A DNA stretch of 64,000 bases, from NCBI GenBank assembly GCA_036924285.1, contig JAYKYS010000024.1:248001-312000 (forward strand), read 5' to 3'. Position 1 is the stretch's first letter; each line of letters opens with the position of its first letter. Positions 63,240-64,000 of the stretch are shown here, in pieces. Made by a program: the position numbers and the translations under genes. Below the pieces are notes generated by a model. The model did no database searches, was not told the origin of the DNA, and saw nothing but the letters and a program-made list of their open reading frames with translations. This DNA is from Asterella californica. Its lineage: Eukaryota; Streptophyta; Marchantiopsida; Marchantiales; Aytoniaceae.

Positions 63240-64000
63240 CGCGCTCTTTCCACCTTGGCACACCCGCATGAGAGCTGGAACTGTAATGATCATGAAACGA
63301 ATATACACACATCAGTTTGATACACTCACCAATAGAAAGAGTATAGTTCTAAGTGATTGCAAGAAAGAATTTGGTATTCACTACAATTATAGAGCACTCA
63401 GAATACTCAGCTCCGGGTTCTTTTACACCACAACTCTGGAATCCATGTATAGAAACTTGCTGTCAACAAACTGGTTTCACTTGGGAGGAGGAACTGCTGA
63501 ACTATATACAAAAGAGAAGGGATCCGAAATTAGATACTAAAGCATTAATATTTGAGAAATCATTGTTATTTGAATGTTTATCGACATAACAGTCGTGGAC
63601 TGAAAGCTTACAGCTGACACGATCGAAAATGAGGTGAAAGAGTGATCATGAAGGTGCACATCTGTAATCAAAGTTACTTCAGGAACAGCAGTGACGCTGG
63701 TCTCCCCCGAGGAGAGGATGGGCTGCGCCTGACTAGAAGGAAGTGCAATACCAAGGCGACACTAGCGAGTCCGAAGTAGCAAGCTACCCATTGGACTCGC
63801 ACCCGTGAGAGAAATTAGATTAATATCATGAGGGTCGAAGACCCTCATATATTAAACTGGCAAGAAAACTTAGACAAAAAACCGAGAAAGGTAGGCATAT
63901 GTCCAGGTAGAGAGTACCTTATATTCCTCGGTGAACCTCATATCTCAGCCCAAGGCTAATGGTTTGATCGACAAGTGCGTGGTAAGCGGTTCGACCGCGT
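63240..64000. other. Unassigned right end of the window
   Basis: No gene recognised. A hairpin ATGAGGGTC/GACCCTCAT lies at about 63828-63850. At the window edge GCGGTTCGACCGC resembles a tRNA T-arm or box B, and may belong to a tRNA or SINE cut off by the edge. Confidence 0.35.

Overview
The window looks like nuclear DNA of a land plant, most likely an early-diverging one such as a bryophyte. The evidence is nested plant-type LTR retrotransposons (an Athila/Tat-like element with a tRNA-Asp-type primer site, and Copia elements with initiator-Met primer sites), intron-containing genes with GT-AG junctions, and a three-exon LRR-Roc-COR gene of the TORNADO1-like type. Species cannot be fixed from sequence alone. 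About three quarters of the window is mobile or decayed mobile DNA.

Layout. Bases 1-9382 hold a Ty3/gypsy element (Gypsy-A, left LTR cut by the window edge), apparently inserted in the protease region of a related element (Gypsy-B, 9383 to about 14040), whose 3' LTR carries a tRNA-like SINE head and a 70-bp tandem array. Bases 14808-27514 are a complete, very young Athila/Tat-like element (Gypsy-C) with 3186-bp LTRs and a perfect 5-bp target duplication (ATTGT). Its LTRs each contain a roughly 600-codon ORF (ORF0). Its gag-protease and pol are in one frame, separated by a UAG in a Tobamovirus-type readthrough context. Gypsy-C interrupts a decayed minus-strand gene (28510-27515 continued at 14807-14038) that is itself a distant homologue of ORF0.

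Bases 29190-42215 are old repeats: a solo-like LTR, a Copia gag/protease relic, a 1.1-kb tandem duplication, an internally deleted minus-strand gypsy element (Gypsy-D, 38975-40889) with a possible ATCGC duplication, and three copies of an unrecognised small protein family (X) whose reading frames align through to the same stop codon. Bases 44247-45949 are a deleted Copia relic. Bases 48019-54006 are a younger Copia element (ATATC duplication) with a GC-rich hairpin cluster, a nonsense codon in integrase and an in-frame deletion of most of the reverse transcriptase; it interrupts a region with RING-like and WD40-like exons.

The best host gene is on the minus strand, 62895-56541: LRR repeats, a Roc GTPase domain with P-loop split by intron 1, a COR domain and a coiled-coil C-terminal region, 1544 residues across three exons whose phases fit exactly.
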